Positions 46,275 through 55,006 of a DNA stretch of 64,000 nucleotides are shown piece after piece (position 1 is the stretch's first letter; every line of letters begins with the position of its first letter). A model generated the notes under the pieces. That model made no database searches. It worked only from the letters and a program-made list of their open reading frames with translations, and had not been told where the DNA came from. The stretch is from Oleispira sp963851095 (GTDB lineage: Bacteria > Pseudomonadota > Gammaproteobacteria > Pseudomonadales > Oceanobacteraceae). Position numbers and translations under genes: made by a program. The DNA lies in assembly GCA_963851095.1 (NCBI GenBank), contig CAWKOX010000007.1:414393-478392 (forward strand), written 5' to 3'.

Positions 46275-46733
46275 ATGATGCCCGCTTTGGATGTGCAAGG
46301 TATTAAAGAATTACTCCCTCACCGCTATCCATTTTTACTGGTCGATAGAGTGAATACGATCGACATTGAAGGACCGACGGTCGGCAGTATTAAAGCAATA
46401 AAAAATGTCACCATTAATGAAGAGTTTTTTAATGGTCACTTCCCACAACACCCCATTATGCCGGGTGTGCTGATTGTCGAGTCAATGGCACAGGTTGCGG
46501 GGATTCTAGGCTTACACATGCTAGGAGACAAACGCACAGTGAAAACAAGTTATTACTTCGCCGGTGCAGATCGAATTCGTTTTAAAAAGCCCGTTGTCCC
46601 GGGCGATCAGCTTAATTTAGAAGCTGAGTACGTTAATAATAAACGCGGGATTTGGAAGTTTTCATGTCGCGCCAGCGTTGATGGTGATGTTGTATGTTGT
46701 GCTGAGATCACCTGCGCAGAGAAGGATATATAA
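46275..46733 (+). CDS. fabZ: 3-hydroxyacyl-[acyl-carrier-protein] dehydratase
   Basis: About 152 residues. Start uncertain among GTG 46269 (directly after lpxD), ATG 46275 and ATG 46278; AGGTG at 46267–46271 best serves the ATGs. The hot-dog fold has LLPHRYPFLLVDRV, and the catalytic His and Glu lie in NGHFPQHPIMPGVLIVESMAQ. It supplies unsaturated acyl-ACP for fatty acid elongation and competes with LpxA for 3-hydroxyacyl-ACP, which explains its place in this operon. Confidence 0.96.
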   Translation: MMPALDVQGIKELLPHRYPFLLVDRVNTIDIEGPTVGSIKAIKNVTINEEFFNGHFPQHPIMPGVLIVESMAQVAGILGLHMLGDKRTVKTSYYFAGADRIRFKKPVVPGDQLNLEAEYVNNKRGIWKFSCRASVDGDVVCCAEITCAEKDI

Positions 46734-46735
46734 AT

Positions 46736-47506
46736 ATGATTGACCCTAGAGCCGTAATCGATCCAAGTGCAATAATTGCTGAAGGTGTAGAGATTGGTCC
46801 TTGGTCCATGGTTGGACCAGGAGTAGAAATCGGTGAAGGAACAGTGATTGGGCCACATGTTATTGTCAAAGGCCCGACCAAAATTGGTAAGAATAATAAA
46901 ATATTTCAATTCTCTTCCATTGGTGAAGAGTGCCAAGATAAAAAATATGCCGATGAGCCTACACAGCTCATTATTGGCGATAATAATATTATTCGAGAAG
47001 CCTGCACGTTTCATCGTGGAACGACGCAAGACCAAGGAATAACCAAGGTCGGCAGTAATAATCTCTTTATGGTGAATACGCATATCGCACATGATGTGAT
47101 GATGGGTGATAACTGTATTTTGGCGAATGATACGAACGTTGCTGGCCATGTACATATTGGTGATTACGTTATTTTAGGTGGCGCTACTCAGGTTCATCAG
47201 TTTTGTAAGATTGGCAGCCACTCAATGTCAGGCGCGGGTTCAGTTGTTTTAAAAGACATTCCTGCGTACGTGATTTGTAACGGTTATCCGGTTGAGCCTC
47301 ACGGTATTAATATCGAAGGACTGAAGCGTCGTGGTTTCGAAAAAGCATCGATTCAACTTCTGCGTAAAGCGTATAAAGCACTTTATCGTCAAGCCTTAAC
47401 CCTTGAAGACGCTTTAGTTGAAATTAGAGTATTGGCTGAGCAAGACGATGCGGTGAAGGTATTACTCGATTCTGTTGAACAAGCGTCACGCGGTATTATC
47501 CGCTAA
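46736..47506 (+). CDS. lpxA: UDP-N-acetylglucosamine acyltransferase
   Basis: 256 residues, first step of lipid A biosynthesis. It is a hexapeptide-repeat trimer: IDPRAVIDPSAIIAEGVEIG at the start, catalytic His in NTHIAHDVMMGDNC, and the C-terminal helical domain with NIEGLKRRGFEKASIQLLRKAYKALY (landmark KRRGF). Its stop overlaps the lpxB start (TAATG). Confidence 0.97.
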   Translation: MIDPRAVIDPSAIIAEGVEIGPWSMVGPGVEIGEGTVIGPHVIVKGPTKIGKNNKIFQFSSIGEECQDKKYADEPTQLIIGDNNIIREACTFHRGTTQDQGITKVGSNNLFMVNTHIAHDVMMGDNCILANDTNVAGHVHIGDYVILGGATQVHQFCKIGSHSMSGAGSVVLKDIPAYVICNGYPVEPHGINIEGLKRRGFEKASIQLLRKAYKALYRQALTLEDALVEIRVLAEQDDAVKVLLDSVEQASRGIIR

Positions 47507-48702
47507 TGCGCATTGCAATTGTTGTCGGTGAAACTTCCGGAGACATGTTGGGTATTGGCTTGATGAAAGCCTTAAAAAAACAATACCCAGATGCGACATT
47601 TGAAGGTATTGGTGGCCCATTAATGGAAGCGGAAGGCTTTAAGTCTTTCGTACCAATGGAGCGTCTCGCTGTGATGGGCCTAGTCGAGATTTTAGGTCGA
47701 TTATTCGAGCTGTTAAAAGTGCGTAAAAAGCTGGTGAAGTACTGGCAGAAAAATCCTCCGGATGTCTTTATTGGCATCGATGCACCTGAGTTTAATACCC
47801 AGCTTGAATACAAATTAAAAACCTCAGGGATTCAAACGGTTCATTATGTCAGCCCTTCTGTTTGGGCGTGGCGTTCTAAGCGAATTCATAAGATAAAAAA
47901 ATCAGTCGATTTGATGCTGACGCTATTTCCTTTTGAAGCGAAGTTTTATCAAGAGCACGATGTGCCTGTAAGCTTTGTTGGCCATAATTTGGCGGATAGT
48001 ATTCCTTTTGAAAACCATGCCGATGATGCGCGTCAGGTCTTTAATATAGAACCGAATGAAAAAGTCGTGTGCCTGATGCCAGGAAGTCGTGGTAGTGAAG
48101 TAGAAAAATTATGTCCTGTTTTTCTGCAAACGGCTGAACGTATTTCGCAGCATAATCCAGATGTACGCTTTATTTTGCCAGCCGCTAATCATGTGCGTAA
48201 GCAGCAAATTGAACAGTTCATCGAAGAAATGAAGCCTGCGGCTAAAATCGAAGTGATCGATGGTCATTCAAAGACCTGTATGCAAGCGGCGGATGTTATT
48301 CTACTTGCCTCAGGCACGGCAACCTTAGAAGGTATGCTGCTTAAAAAACCGATGATTGTCAGTTATATCGTTGCGCCCTTAACGTATCGAATAATGCGTC
48401 GATTATTGAAACAAGATTTTATTTCGCTTCCTAATCTGTTGGCTGGCCGCGAAGTAGTTCCAGAAATATTGCAAGAGCAGGCAACGGCTGAAAATTTAGC
48501 CAAGGCTGTGAATGAACGCCTAGAAGATGAAGACCTTATTCATCAGCTGCAAGAAACCTTTTTATTCATTCATAAGCAACTTAAACGTGGTGCGAATGAA
48601 CAAGCGGCGCTTGCCATTGTTAATTTATTGGAACCAACGCCAGTATCAACTCCGCTTGCAGCGACTAACAATATTGATACTTCTCGTTCGGATGATGCGT
48701 AA
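47506..48702 (+). CDS. lpxB: Lipid-A-disaccharide synthase
   Basis: 398 residues, GT19 glycosyltransferase joining UDP-diacylglucosamine and lipid X. Landmarks are AIVVGETSGDMLG, FEGIGGPLMEAEGFKSF, HYVSPSVWAWRSKR, LMPGSRGSEVEKL and LASGTATLEGMLLKKPM. A polar C-terminal tail of about 25 residues lies beyond the family core (ending SRSDDA). Overlaps both neighbours (TAATG at each end). Confidence 0.96.
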   Translation: MRIAIVVGETSGDMLGIGLMKALKKQYPDATFEGIGGPLMEAEGFKSFVPMERLAVMGLVEILGRLFELLKVRKKLVKYWQKNPPDVFIGIDAPEFNTQLEYKLKTSGIQTVHYVSPSVWAWRSKRIHKIKKSVDLMLTLFPFEAKFYQEHDVPVSFVGHNLADSIPFENHADDARQVFNIEPNEKVVCLMPGSRGSEVEKLCPVFLQTAERISQHNPDVRFILPAANHVRKQQIEQFIEEMKPAAKIEVIDGHSKTCMQAADVILLASGTATLEGMLLKKPMIVSYIVAPLTYRIMRRLLKQDFISLPNLLAGREVVPEILQEQATAENLAKAVNERLEDEDLIHQLQETFLFIHKQLKRGANEQAALAIVNLLEPTPVSTPLAATNNIDTSRSDDA

Positions 48703-49370
48703 TGTCGGTTGAAGGTTTGCCAGAAATTAGCTTGGCTGAAAAAATGAACGTACTCACCGAAGTAGAAGCTCAGCTAATTGAGCAGCGCATTGTGTATTGC
48801 GGTGTTGATGAAGCGGGTGCTGGCCCGTTGTGTGGTGACGTTGTTGCTGCTGCGGTTATTCTTGATCCTAATAATCCGATTGCTGCATTAAACGATTCGA
48901 AAAAATTAAGTGAAAAAAAGCGCGAAGCGCTATTTCCCGAAATTAAAGAAAAAGCCTTAAGCTATTGTATTGCCCGTGCCAGTGTTGAGGAAATTGATAC
49001 CATCAATATTCTGCACGCCCGCATGCTGGCGATGACACGAGCGGTTCGTGGACTCCAATTTCAGGGTCTAAAGCAATTGCCTGAATATGCTTTGATTGAC
49101 GGTAATCGTTTACCAGAATTAGATATGCCAGGTACGGCTATTGTTAAAGGCGATGCGTTAGTCGCTGCTATTAGTGCGGCGTCTATTTTAGCCAAAGTCC
49201 AACGCGATCATGAAATGGCCGCCTTGGATGAGCAATATCCTGGTTATGGTTTAGCCAAGCATAAAGGCTATCCAACAAAAGCGCATATTGAAGCGTTGGA
49301 AAAACTAGGGCCTTGTGAAATCTATCGCAAAACTTATGGGCCAGTGAAAAGACTGTTAGCCAATAACTAG
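48702..49370 (+). CDS. rnhB: Ribonuclease HII
   Basis: 222 residues, removes ribonucleotides from DNA. It has the RNase HII active-site segment YCGVDEAGAGPLCGDVVAAAV (DEAG with two acidic residues), DSKKLSEKKRE, YALIDGNRLPELDMP with the third Asp, and KGDALVAAISAASILAKVQRD. An N-terminal extension of about 25 residues precedes the core. Coupled to lpxB by TAATG; dnaE, often next, is elsewhere in this window. Confidence 0.96.
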   Translation: MSVEGLPEISLAEKMNVLTEVEAQLIEQRIVYCGVDEAGAGPLCGDVVAAAVILDPNNPIAALNDSKKLSEKKREALFPEIKEKALSYCIARASVEEIDTINILHARMLAMTRAVRGLQFQGLKQLPEYALIDGNRLPELDMPGTAIVKGDALVAAISAASILAKVQRDHEMAALDEQYPGYGLAKHKGYPTKAHIEALEKLGPCEIYRKTYGPVKRLLANN

Positions 49371-49469
49371 GTTTTATCATTCCTCGCGTTGTAAATTCAA
49401 TTACGATTATTAATTCTAATAGCTCTGCTTTGACTCCCTAGCTTTGCTCTAATGTAAGCGGTGAACCTT

Positions 49470-50708
49470 ATGAAATACGATGTCATTATAATTGGTGCCG
49501 GCGCTGCTGGGCTTATGTGTGCGGCTATTGCCGGTCAGCGCGGACGTTCCGTCTTGGTCTTAGATCATGCTAATAAAGCAGGTAAAAAAATTCTCATGTC
49601 AGGAGGCGGTCGTTGTAATTTTACCAACTACTACGTCGAACCTGATCGCTATCTTTGTCATAACCCTCATTTTTGCAAAAGTGCCTTAAGCCGCTATACC
49701 CAGTGGGATTTTATCAGTCTGGTGGATAGGCATAATATTCCCTATCACGAGAAGCAGTTAGGGGAATTATTTTGTGATAATAAATCCAGCGATATTCTTG
49801 AAATGCTATTGAGCGAGTGCAATCAAGCAGGGGTTGATGTGCAACTTAAAACATCTGTGGAATCTATTAAAGCGCTAGAGACAGACTCAGAAGACAGTAT
49901 TGATCAAAATACTGATGGTAATAATAGTCGTTATGAATTGATAACCACCAAGGAAGATTCTCGAACTGATTATACCTGCCAATCGTTAGTGATCGCGACG
50001 GGCGGTTTATCCATTCCTACTCTGGGCGCAACGGGCTTTGGTTATCAAGTTGCTGAACAGTTTAAGTTAAAAACTTACGCTACCCGCGCAGGTCTCGTCC
50101 CTTTTACCATTACCAATCAATTGAAGGATGTGTGTATCGCGTTGTCGGGCAGCTCTTGCGAAGTGACGATGGAATGCAGTGACCAGAGCTTTCGTGGCAA
50201 TATGTTATTTACGCATCGCGGCTTAAGTGGCCCTGCGGTATTACAAATTTCATCGTATTGGCAGCCAGGAAAAACACTGACCATTAATCTTTTGCCTGAT
50301 ATCGACCTTGCACAAGTCTTACGTGAAACTCAACATGAACGCCCGAAGCTTTCTGTGAAGAAATTTATCGCACAATGGCTAACGCAAAAGATGTCAGAGC
50401 AATTGGTTGAGTTTTTCTTTCCACAAATGCCGCAAACGCTGGCTGAATTAAATGCGGAGCAAATGGATACCATTGCTGAGCAGTTTAATGCATGGCAATT
50501 AGGACCTTCAGGAACCGAGGGCTATCGCACGGCCGAGGTTACGCTGGGTGGAATTGATACCGACGAAGTCAGTTCTAAAACCATGATGTCCAAGAATCAG
50601 CCAGGTTTATATTTTATTGGCGAAGTGCTGGATGTGACAGGGCATTTGGGAGGCTTTAATTTTCAATGGGCTTGGGCCAGTGGCTGGGCTGCGGCGCAAT
50701 ACGTATAA
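49470..50708 (+). CDS. NAD(P)/FAD-dependent oxidoreductase (YhiN/HI0933-like)
   Basis: About 412 residues from ATG 49470; GTG 49461 in frame is the alternative. The FAD-binding start is YDVIIIGAGAAGLMCAAIAGQRG. Further family landmarks are GKKILMSGGGRCNFTN, the second dinucleotide motif LVIATGGLSIPTLGATGFGY, LFTHRGLSGPAVLQISSYW and the C-terminal GGFNFQWAWASGWAAAQ. The family's physiological reaction is poorly defined; it is often annotated as flavoprotein or 3-dehydro-bile-acid reductase-like. It stands alone, 99 bp after rnhB. Confidence 0.9.
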   Translation: MKYDVIIIGAGAAGLMCAAIAGQRGRSVLVLDHANKAGKKILMSGGGRCNFTNYYVEPDRYLCHNPHFCKSALSRYTQWDFISLVDRHNIPYHEKQLGELFCDNKSSDILEMLLSECNQAGVDVQLKTSVESIKALETDSEDSIDQNTDGNNSRYELITTKEDSRTDYTCQSLVIATGGLSIPTLGATGFGYQVAEQFKLKTYATRAGLVPFTITNQLKDVCIALSGSSCEVTMECSDQSFRGNMLFTHRGLSGPAVLQISSYWQPGKTLTINLLPDIDLAQVLRETQHERPKLSVKKFIAQWLTQKMSEQLVEFFFPQMPQTLAELNAEQMDTIAEQFNAWQLGPSGTEGYRTAEVTLGGIDTDEVSSKTMMSKNQPGLYFIGEVLDVTGHLGGFNFQWAWASGWAAAQYV

Positions 50709-50710
50709 AC

Positions 50711-50764
50711 TTCCTGAATACAGTACTCAATGCTAGAATGTGCGCCTTAAAATGCACATTCTAG
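50711..50764 (+). promoter_or_regulatory. Extended −10 promoter overlapping an 11-bp inverted repeat
   Basis: TGCTAGAAT (50731–50739) is an extended −10; a weak −35 (TTCCTG, 50711–50716) lies 17 bp upstream of TAGAAT. The −10 is also the left arm of a perfect inverted repeat, CTAGAATGTGC (50733–50743) and GCACATTCTAG (50754–50764), 10-nt spacer, ending 12 bp before the acetyltransferase start. It could be an operator over the promoter or a hairpin ending the upstream transcript. Confidence 0.55.
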
Positions 50765-50776
50765 GTATTACTTCAC

Positions 50777-51334
50777 ATGAAATTTGTAGCTAATGTCGAT
50801 TTTAACGGTGGTCAATTACGCTCGTTAAATGAATCTGATGTCGACGCCATTGTTAAAATATATCAAAAGCAAACGTTAGCGGGCCAAAGCGAAGATGCGA
50901 TTAAAGAGCATGCTGAGCGAATGATTACTTTATCGGTTCAGATGGCTGCAACTCAACGTGGCATGATGTGGGCTATTGATGTTGATGGGCAAATGCTGGG
51001 GATGCTGAGTTTATATGATTGGCAGCCTACGTCGTTAAAAACAGTTATGCGATTAGATACTTTACCTGAGCTGTCACAGGCTTTACAGGTTGATGCTTTA
51101 CGCACGGGTATTGAGTATTTGTCCAAAAAATATCATTTACGTAATTTTTCTTTTCAGTGTTTTCCTCAAGGAGATGAGTCTGTTATTGCGGTTATTCAAA
51201 CGGTAGGCTTCGAGCAGCAGGCACGTTTGCGTGATTTTCGCCGTATAAGCCAAACAGAGTATTCTGATATTCTAGTGTTTAATAAAATTGTTGAACCGGC
51301 AGAAGGCGTATCGTTCGAAGGAGAGCAGGCATGA
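50777..51334 (+). CDS. GNAT-like acetyltransferase domain protein
   Basis: 185 residues with a GNAT-type layout: an N-terminal GQLRSLNESDVDAIVKIYQ, a central strand MMWAIDVDGQMLGMLSLYDW, and the later helix–strand part DALRTGIEYLSKKYHLRNFSF and AVIQTVGFEQQARLRDF. The acetyl-CoA P-loop Q/RxxGxG/A is not obvious, so catalytic activity is uncertain. It overlaps the next, similar-sized GNAT gene by 4 bp; the two probably form a functional pair. Substrate unknown. Confidence 0.68.
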   Translation: MKFVANVDFNGGQLRSLNESDVDAIVKIYQKQTLAGQSEDAIKEHAERMITLSVQMAATQRGMMWAIDVDGQMLGMLSLYDWQPTSLKTVMRLDTLPELSQALQVDALRTGIEYLSKKYHLRNFSFQCFPQGDESVIAVIQTVGFEQQARLRDFRRISQTEYSDILVFNKIVEPAEGVSFEGEQA

Positions 51335-51912
51335 ACTGGAATCTAAACACAGAAAACTATTATATTCGTTTTGCAAATGAGCACGATATTCCGAGTATTT
51401 ATGAGTTACTAGGCTCTAATGACGTGGTTAAAAATCATCCTAAAAATCCTATGGCTGTTGAAGCTCAAGCGATGGATGAAGCGCGCCGAATGGTTATGCA
51501 ATTTGAAGCAAAAGAAGCAGCTTTTTGGCTAGTCGAAGAAAAAACAACGGGTAAGGTAATTGCTCGAATCAGCTTGCAAAAGTTCAATTGGATAAATGCC
51601 AGTGGGCAGTTAAAAATTGACATATTTAGTGAATTTAAAACCCAGCCAATTTTAGCCGAAATGATCTATGCGGTGGCCACATTGGCTTATGAAGATCTGT
51701 CGTTACATCGTTTAGAGTGGATGTTGATGGCTAAAGATACAGCGTTTGTTGATGCTGCTAATGCGTTTGGTTTTAATCACGACGGTCAATTATTGAGCTA
51801 TTTTGAGTTTGAAGGTACTTGGGTTGATTATCAGGTTTTCAGTTTACTGAAGACGGATACGTCTTGGCAGCAAGCGATTAAAAAGCATGGATTGATTACC
51901 GAATCGCTATAA
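51331..51912 (+). CDS. GNAT-family N-acetyltransferase (RimJ/RimL type)
   Basis: 193 residues. It opens YYIRFANEHDIPSIYELLGS and has the family elements EAAFWLVEEKTTGKVIARIS and LAYEDLSLHRLEWMLMAKDT, then FVDAANAFGFNHDGQLLSYF and a final WVDYQVFSLLKTD, typical of RimJ/RimL-like acetyltransferases (DYQVFSL near the end). Translationally coupled to the preceding gene (ATGA). Target unknown. The 51913–52147 gap holds no feature I can support. Confidence 0.75.
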   Translation: MNWNLNTENYYIRFANEHDIPSIYELLGSNDVVKNHPKNPMAVEAQAMDEARRMVMQFEAKEAAFWLVEEKTTGKVIARISLQKFNWINASGQLKIDIFSEFKTQPILAEMIYAVATLAYEDLSLHRLEWMLMAKDTAFVDAANAFGFNHDGQLLSYFEFEGTWVDYQVFSLLKTDTSWQQAIKKHGLITESL

Positions 51913-52147
51913 TGGTCTCATGCCCTAGCGCTAAGCGGCTAGGGTACTCTTAATGTGTCATGGCCAATTAAAATGAATCGTTTGATTTATGTTAGATTCA
52001 TGTTGTTAGGTTTTTATCTAAATTTCCTCTCTTTAAAGCCGTTCGATAAGATAATTTTGTAAAAATTGACCAAAAATAGCTTTGTTCTTCTCAGACTCCA
52101 CTAAACTTACTCATGAATTCAACTAAAAATAGTTTGAGCTTGAAAAC

Positions 52148-52855
52148 ATGGTTTTGAGATCACAATATGTTATGACTCCTTCCAGTGAGGAAACTTCTGA
52201 TGAAATGCCTGGCTCTAAGGCTTTCGAATGCCCAGAATGTGGATCTCTCAGTCCTTGGGCTGATGAGTTGGTCAAGCTCAGAGAGCAAGTCATTACTGAC
52301 CCTTTAACGGGGTTGTATAACTTACGGTATTTTAGAAATGCTCTCGACTCCGAGCTAGAGCGTACATTGCGCACGACACTGCCGACTTCTTTAATGATGA
52401 TAGACCTTGATCATTTTAAACAGGTGAATGATGTTTGGGGTCATGAAGTCGGTAATCAGGTACTCAAATTGACAGCTCGCTTGATTAAGCAGGTTACCCG
52501 ACAGCTTGATATTCAGTGTCGTTATGGTGGTGAGGAGTTTGTTGTCATATTACCTTCCACAACCTTGTTATTGGCAAGCCAAGTGGCTGAGCGGTTACGA
52601 CAACAGATTCAAGAAAGTGAAATCTTAGTGGGTGAGCAGTCATTGAGAATCACTGCGAGCATCGGTGTTTCAGTGCGCTTATCGCATGAGGCGGGTACGG
52701 CTTCTGAGCTAATCAAAGCGGCAGATGCTTGCTTGTATCAAGCTAAAGCGGAAGGTCGAAATAAAGTTTGCTTTAATGGCTTTGAGCCAGAAGAAGAAGG
52801 AACGGTTAGTGGGGATGAAAAAGCGGCTTTAATGGGGATGTTTTCAGATTATTAA
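52148..52855 (+). CDS. Diguanylate cyclase, GGDEF domain
   Basis: 235 residues, cytosolic. A short N-terminus has one CxxC pair (FECPECGS, about residues 26–33), possibly half a zinc ribbon. The GGDEF domain (about 55–220) opens DPLTGLYNLRYFRNAL; the active loop is YGGEEFVVILP. An inhibitory RxxD site (RQLD) stands five residues before GGEEF, so product inhibition by c-di-GMP is expected. Start ATG 52148; ATG 52172 is possible. No sensor domain apart from the CxxC segment is visible. Confidence 0.9.
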   Translation: MVLRSQYVMTPSSEETSDEMPGSKAFECPECGSLSPWADELVKLREQVITDPLTGLYNLRYFRNALDSELERTLRTTLPTSLMMIDLDHFKQVNDVWGHEVGNQVLKLTARLIKQVTRQLDIQCRYGGEEFVVILPSTTLLLASQVAERLRQQIQESEILVGEQSLRITASIGVSVRLSHEAGTASELIKAADACLYQAKAEGRNKVCFNGFEPEEEGTVSGDEKAALMGMFSDY

Positions 52856-52856
52856 G

Positions 52857-52896
52857 AACAATCCCCTTGCCAAGTATTCTTTGCAAGGGGATTGTT
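52857..52896. terminator. Perfect 14-bp hairpin between convergent genes
   Basis: AACAATCCCCTTGC (52857–52870) pairs with GCAAGGGGATTGTT (52883–52896), with a 12-nt loop. It sits between the diguanylate cyclase gene and the convergent gene at 52912, and so probably serves both strands, although no long T run follows on either side. Confidence 0.7.
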
Positions 52897-52911
52897 AGGT
52901 TGTATGTAAAT

Positions 52912-54027
52912 TTACATATCGCCTAGTAAAGCAGTATTACGAGCAGGGTGTAAGGTCATAAACGGCTCGTTAGTCGTATTGTCGTCAAAGCTATGGCGTA
53001 GGCGGAAGCTAGGATCTAAACGACGTGTACAGAGCGTTAGGCGAACGGTTAGCCAGCGATAATCACCTTTGCTTTCAGCATGAAGAACGATGGAAGCTTC
53101 ATTTTCAATAATAGCTTTACAAATAGGCACTAAATCTTCACTTATGCCGCGATCTCGATTCGAGATCTTATCTTGAGGCAGAGGGTAGCTAGCAATCGCT
53201 GCTGAACTTTCCACACCCTTACCAATAGGGGTTTCATTGCCCAGTCTGATAACCGTTTCTTTTTTAACTCTTTTAGGTTCTTCTTTTATTACTGGAGCAG
53301 GTGCTGGTTTAGGCTTTGCAACAGATGCTTGCTTGACGGGGGCTTTTACAGGTTTTTCAACAGTAACTTTTTTCGGTGTTGCTTTCTTGCTTATCTGTTT
53401 AGCTTTTTTAGCGGCTTCAGCTTTCTGCTTTAATAGTTTCTCATTCGCAATACGACGATTACGCTCAGCTATTTGTTTTGCTTTTCGGTCGGCGGCTGCT
53501 TGCTTGGCCTTATCGGCCTTAGCCTGCTTAGCAGCATTCGCTTTCTTTTTACGCTCTGCATCTAATCGTTTCTTTTCTGCGATCGCGGCATCCGCTAATG
53601 CTTTCTGTTCTTTTAGCTCAGCCTTAGTTGGCCCTTTGGGTGTCGATTTTTTAGCACTGCTTGAGCTCTTGCTTAACTTGTCGTTCTTCTCTTGAGCTGC
53701 TTCAAGCCCAGGTGTCAGTGCTGCTACTTTCCAAGCGGTATCAAGATAGCTTTGAGCTTGACTATATTGCTTCTTATCCATGGCTTTATTAGCTAAAGAC
53801 ACGTAGGATTCGCCGAACTTGAAAATCAGTGGCGTAATTCTGAAATCGAATGGTGCTAGTGACCGGAAAGTGTCGATGCGCTCAAGCGCATTATTTCCAG
53901 CAGGCTTTGCTAATCGTTGGGCTTTGATATCGGCTTCAATAGTGCTTAAAAGCTGATCTAAGTCTTGTGTGGCAGCATGACTATTCATGCTAAGCGCGAG
54001 AGCTGCGACGATAAATATGTGCTTCAT
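52912..54027 (-). CDS. Periplasmic Lys/Ala-rich coiled-coil protein, unknown function
   Basis: 371 residues. Signal peptide 1–18 (LALSMNSHA). Residues about 20–115 form a helical domain with a TPR-like pair (FGESYVSLANKAMDKKQYSQAQ). Residues about 120–265 are very rich in Lys, Ala, Gln and Glu and predicted to be a long coiled coil, TolA-like in composition, then a Pro/Lys/Val-rich hinge. The C-terminal about 100 residues are a compact domain (SEDLVPICKAIIENEASIVL, ending NTALLGDM) with two Cys that may bond. I know no family name. It may bridge inner and outer envelope; this is inference from composition only. Confidence 0.75.
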   Translation of the reverse strand: MKHIFIVAALALSMNSHAATQDLDQLLSTIEADIKAQRLAKPAGNNALERIDTFRSLAPFDFRITPLIFKFGESYVSLANKAMDKKQYSQAQSYLDTAWKVAALTPGLEAAQEKNDKLSKSSSSAKKSTPKGPTKAELKEQKALADAAIAEKKRLDAERKKKANAAKQAKADKAKQAAADRKAKQIAERNRRIANEKLLKQKAEAAKKAKQISKKATPKKVTVEKPVKAPVKQASVAKPKPAPAPVIKEEPKRVKKETVIRLGNETPIGKGVESSAAIASYPLPQDKISNRDRGISEDLVPICKAIIENEASIVLHAESKGDYRWLTVRLTLCTRRLDPSFRLRHSFDDNTTNEPFMTLHPARNTALLGDM

Positions 54028-54136
54028 AAAGCTAAAAGTGCCTGTTTGTTATTTTTAATCGTATCTTGATAATGGCCTAAGATGAAAAGAATAGGGCATA
54101 ATGTCAAGTTAAAGTACGAAAAAAGGGATAAAAAGT

Positions 54137-54406
54137 ATGATGCGTTGGGGTTCTATAATTTTTTCAGTACCTGTGATTCTCCTATTAAGCCTTTATGCTT
54201 GGGAATTATCAATAGTGACAGAATGTATTGATCAAGGGTTGAGCTACGATTTTGCTTTAGAAAAGTGCGTGACAGGGGTTCAAAATATTGAAACACCTTA
54301 CTATGCCCGCCATACAATATTTGTAAACCTTATGTTATTAATGTCTGTGGTTGGCTCTGTGCTCATGACAATGGCCATGATTCAACGTGGCATGCAGAGG
54401 GATTAG
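54137..54406 (+). CDS. Small two-span membrane protein
   Basis: 89 residues, with two hydrophobic spans (about 5–23, IIFSVPVILLLSLYAWELS, and about 60–82, IFVNLMLLMSVVGSVLMTMAM) joined by a polar loop containing two Cys (ECIDQGL, EKCVTGV) that would face the periplasm if both termini are cytoplasmic. Start ATG 54137 follows GGGATAAAA, a weak ribosome site. I recognise no family. It faces the divergent coiled-coil gene and lies on its own. Confidence 0.6.
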   Translation: MMRWGSIIFSVPVILLLSLYAWELSIVTECIDQGLSYDFALEKCVTGVQNIETPYYARHTIFVNLMLLMSVVGSVLMTMAMIQRGMQRD

Positions 54407-54444
54407 GGTCTTTACTGGCGAGCCCTTGAATGATGAGTGAAAGC

Positions 54445-54468
54445 TGCCGCGAGTTTAAACTCACGGCA
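54445..54468. terminator. Hairpin between convergent genes 54137 and ychJ
   Basis: TGCCGCGAGTTT pairs with AAACTCACGGCA with one mismatch (C/A), so the arms meet directly. It lies between two convergent genes and could end both transcripts. No T run follows. Confidence 0.45.
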
Positions 54469-54523
54469 ACTATGCTTGTTTGAATGTCTCTTCTAAAACA
54501 ATTATTTCTGTTTTGAATAAATC

Positions 54524-54985
54524 TTACAGGCAGCACTTCTTGTACTTCTTACCACTGCCACACGGACATTCATCATTACGGCTTGGTTTCAACTGTTGTG
54601 GCTGATAGTCACCACTGTGATAAAACCAATGGCCATTCTCATACAAGAACTTAGACGTCTCTTCTAACAAGTGCCATTGTTTCTGTTCTAAATAGTACGC
54701 TTTGAAATGAACAGCGCCTTGTTTTTTATCGTTGCTGGCACTGAGAATGTCCAATCGCTTCCATTCAGTCCCTTGTTCTAGCGTTAGCTGCCCTGGTCGC
54801 GTATCAGGATGCCAGCTTGTTTTTAAATAATCAGGTAGCTTTAAAGCAAAGGCACTGAAACGCGAACGCATTAACGCTTCCGCGCTGCCCGCTGGAGCAC
54901 CCTGGTGCAAGGGCGCGCAGCAGTCGCTATAAGGTTCGTTAGAGCCACAAAGGCATGGCTCTATAGATAGATCTTTCGTATTCAT
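54524..54985 (-). CDS. ychJ: YchJ-family SEC-C protein (UPF0225)
   Basis: 153 residues. A Cys-rich zinc motif sits at each end: PCLCGSNEPYSDCCAPLH (about 11–28) and the SEC-C signature ECPCGSGKKYKKCCL (last 15 residues). The middle (ALMRSRFSAFALKLPDYLKTSWHPDTRP) is the family core with an NTF2-like fold. The family's function is not well defined; SEC-C zinc modules bind proteins or the ribosome. It lies 21 bp downstream of the DUF3549 gene in the same direction. Confidence 0.85.
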   Translation of the reverse strand: MNTKDLSIEPCLCGSNEPYSDCCAPLHQGAPAGSAEALMRSRFSAFALKLPDYLKTSWHPDTRPGQLTLEQGTEWKRLDILSASNDKKQGAVHFKAYYLEQKQWHLLEETSKFLYENGHWFYHSGDYQPQQLKPSRNDECPCGSGKKYKKCCL

Positions 54986-55006
54986 ACGTTTTGTTTAAAT
55001 CAGTAC

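Noticed and set aside
54061..54110. TTGATA...CATAAT as promoter for the 54137 gene
   Set aside because: The spacer is 25 bp, too long for a sigma-70 promoter.
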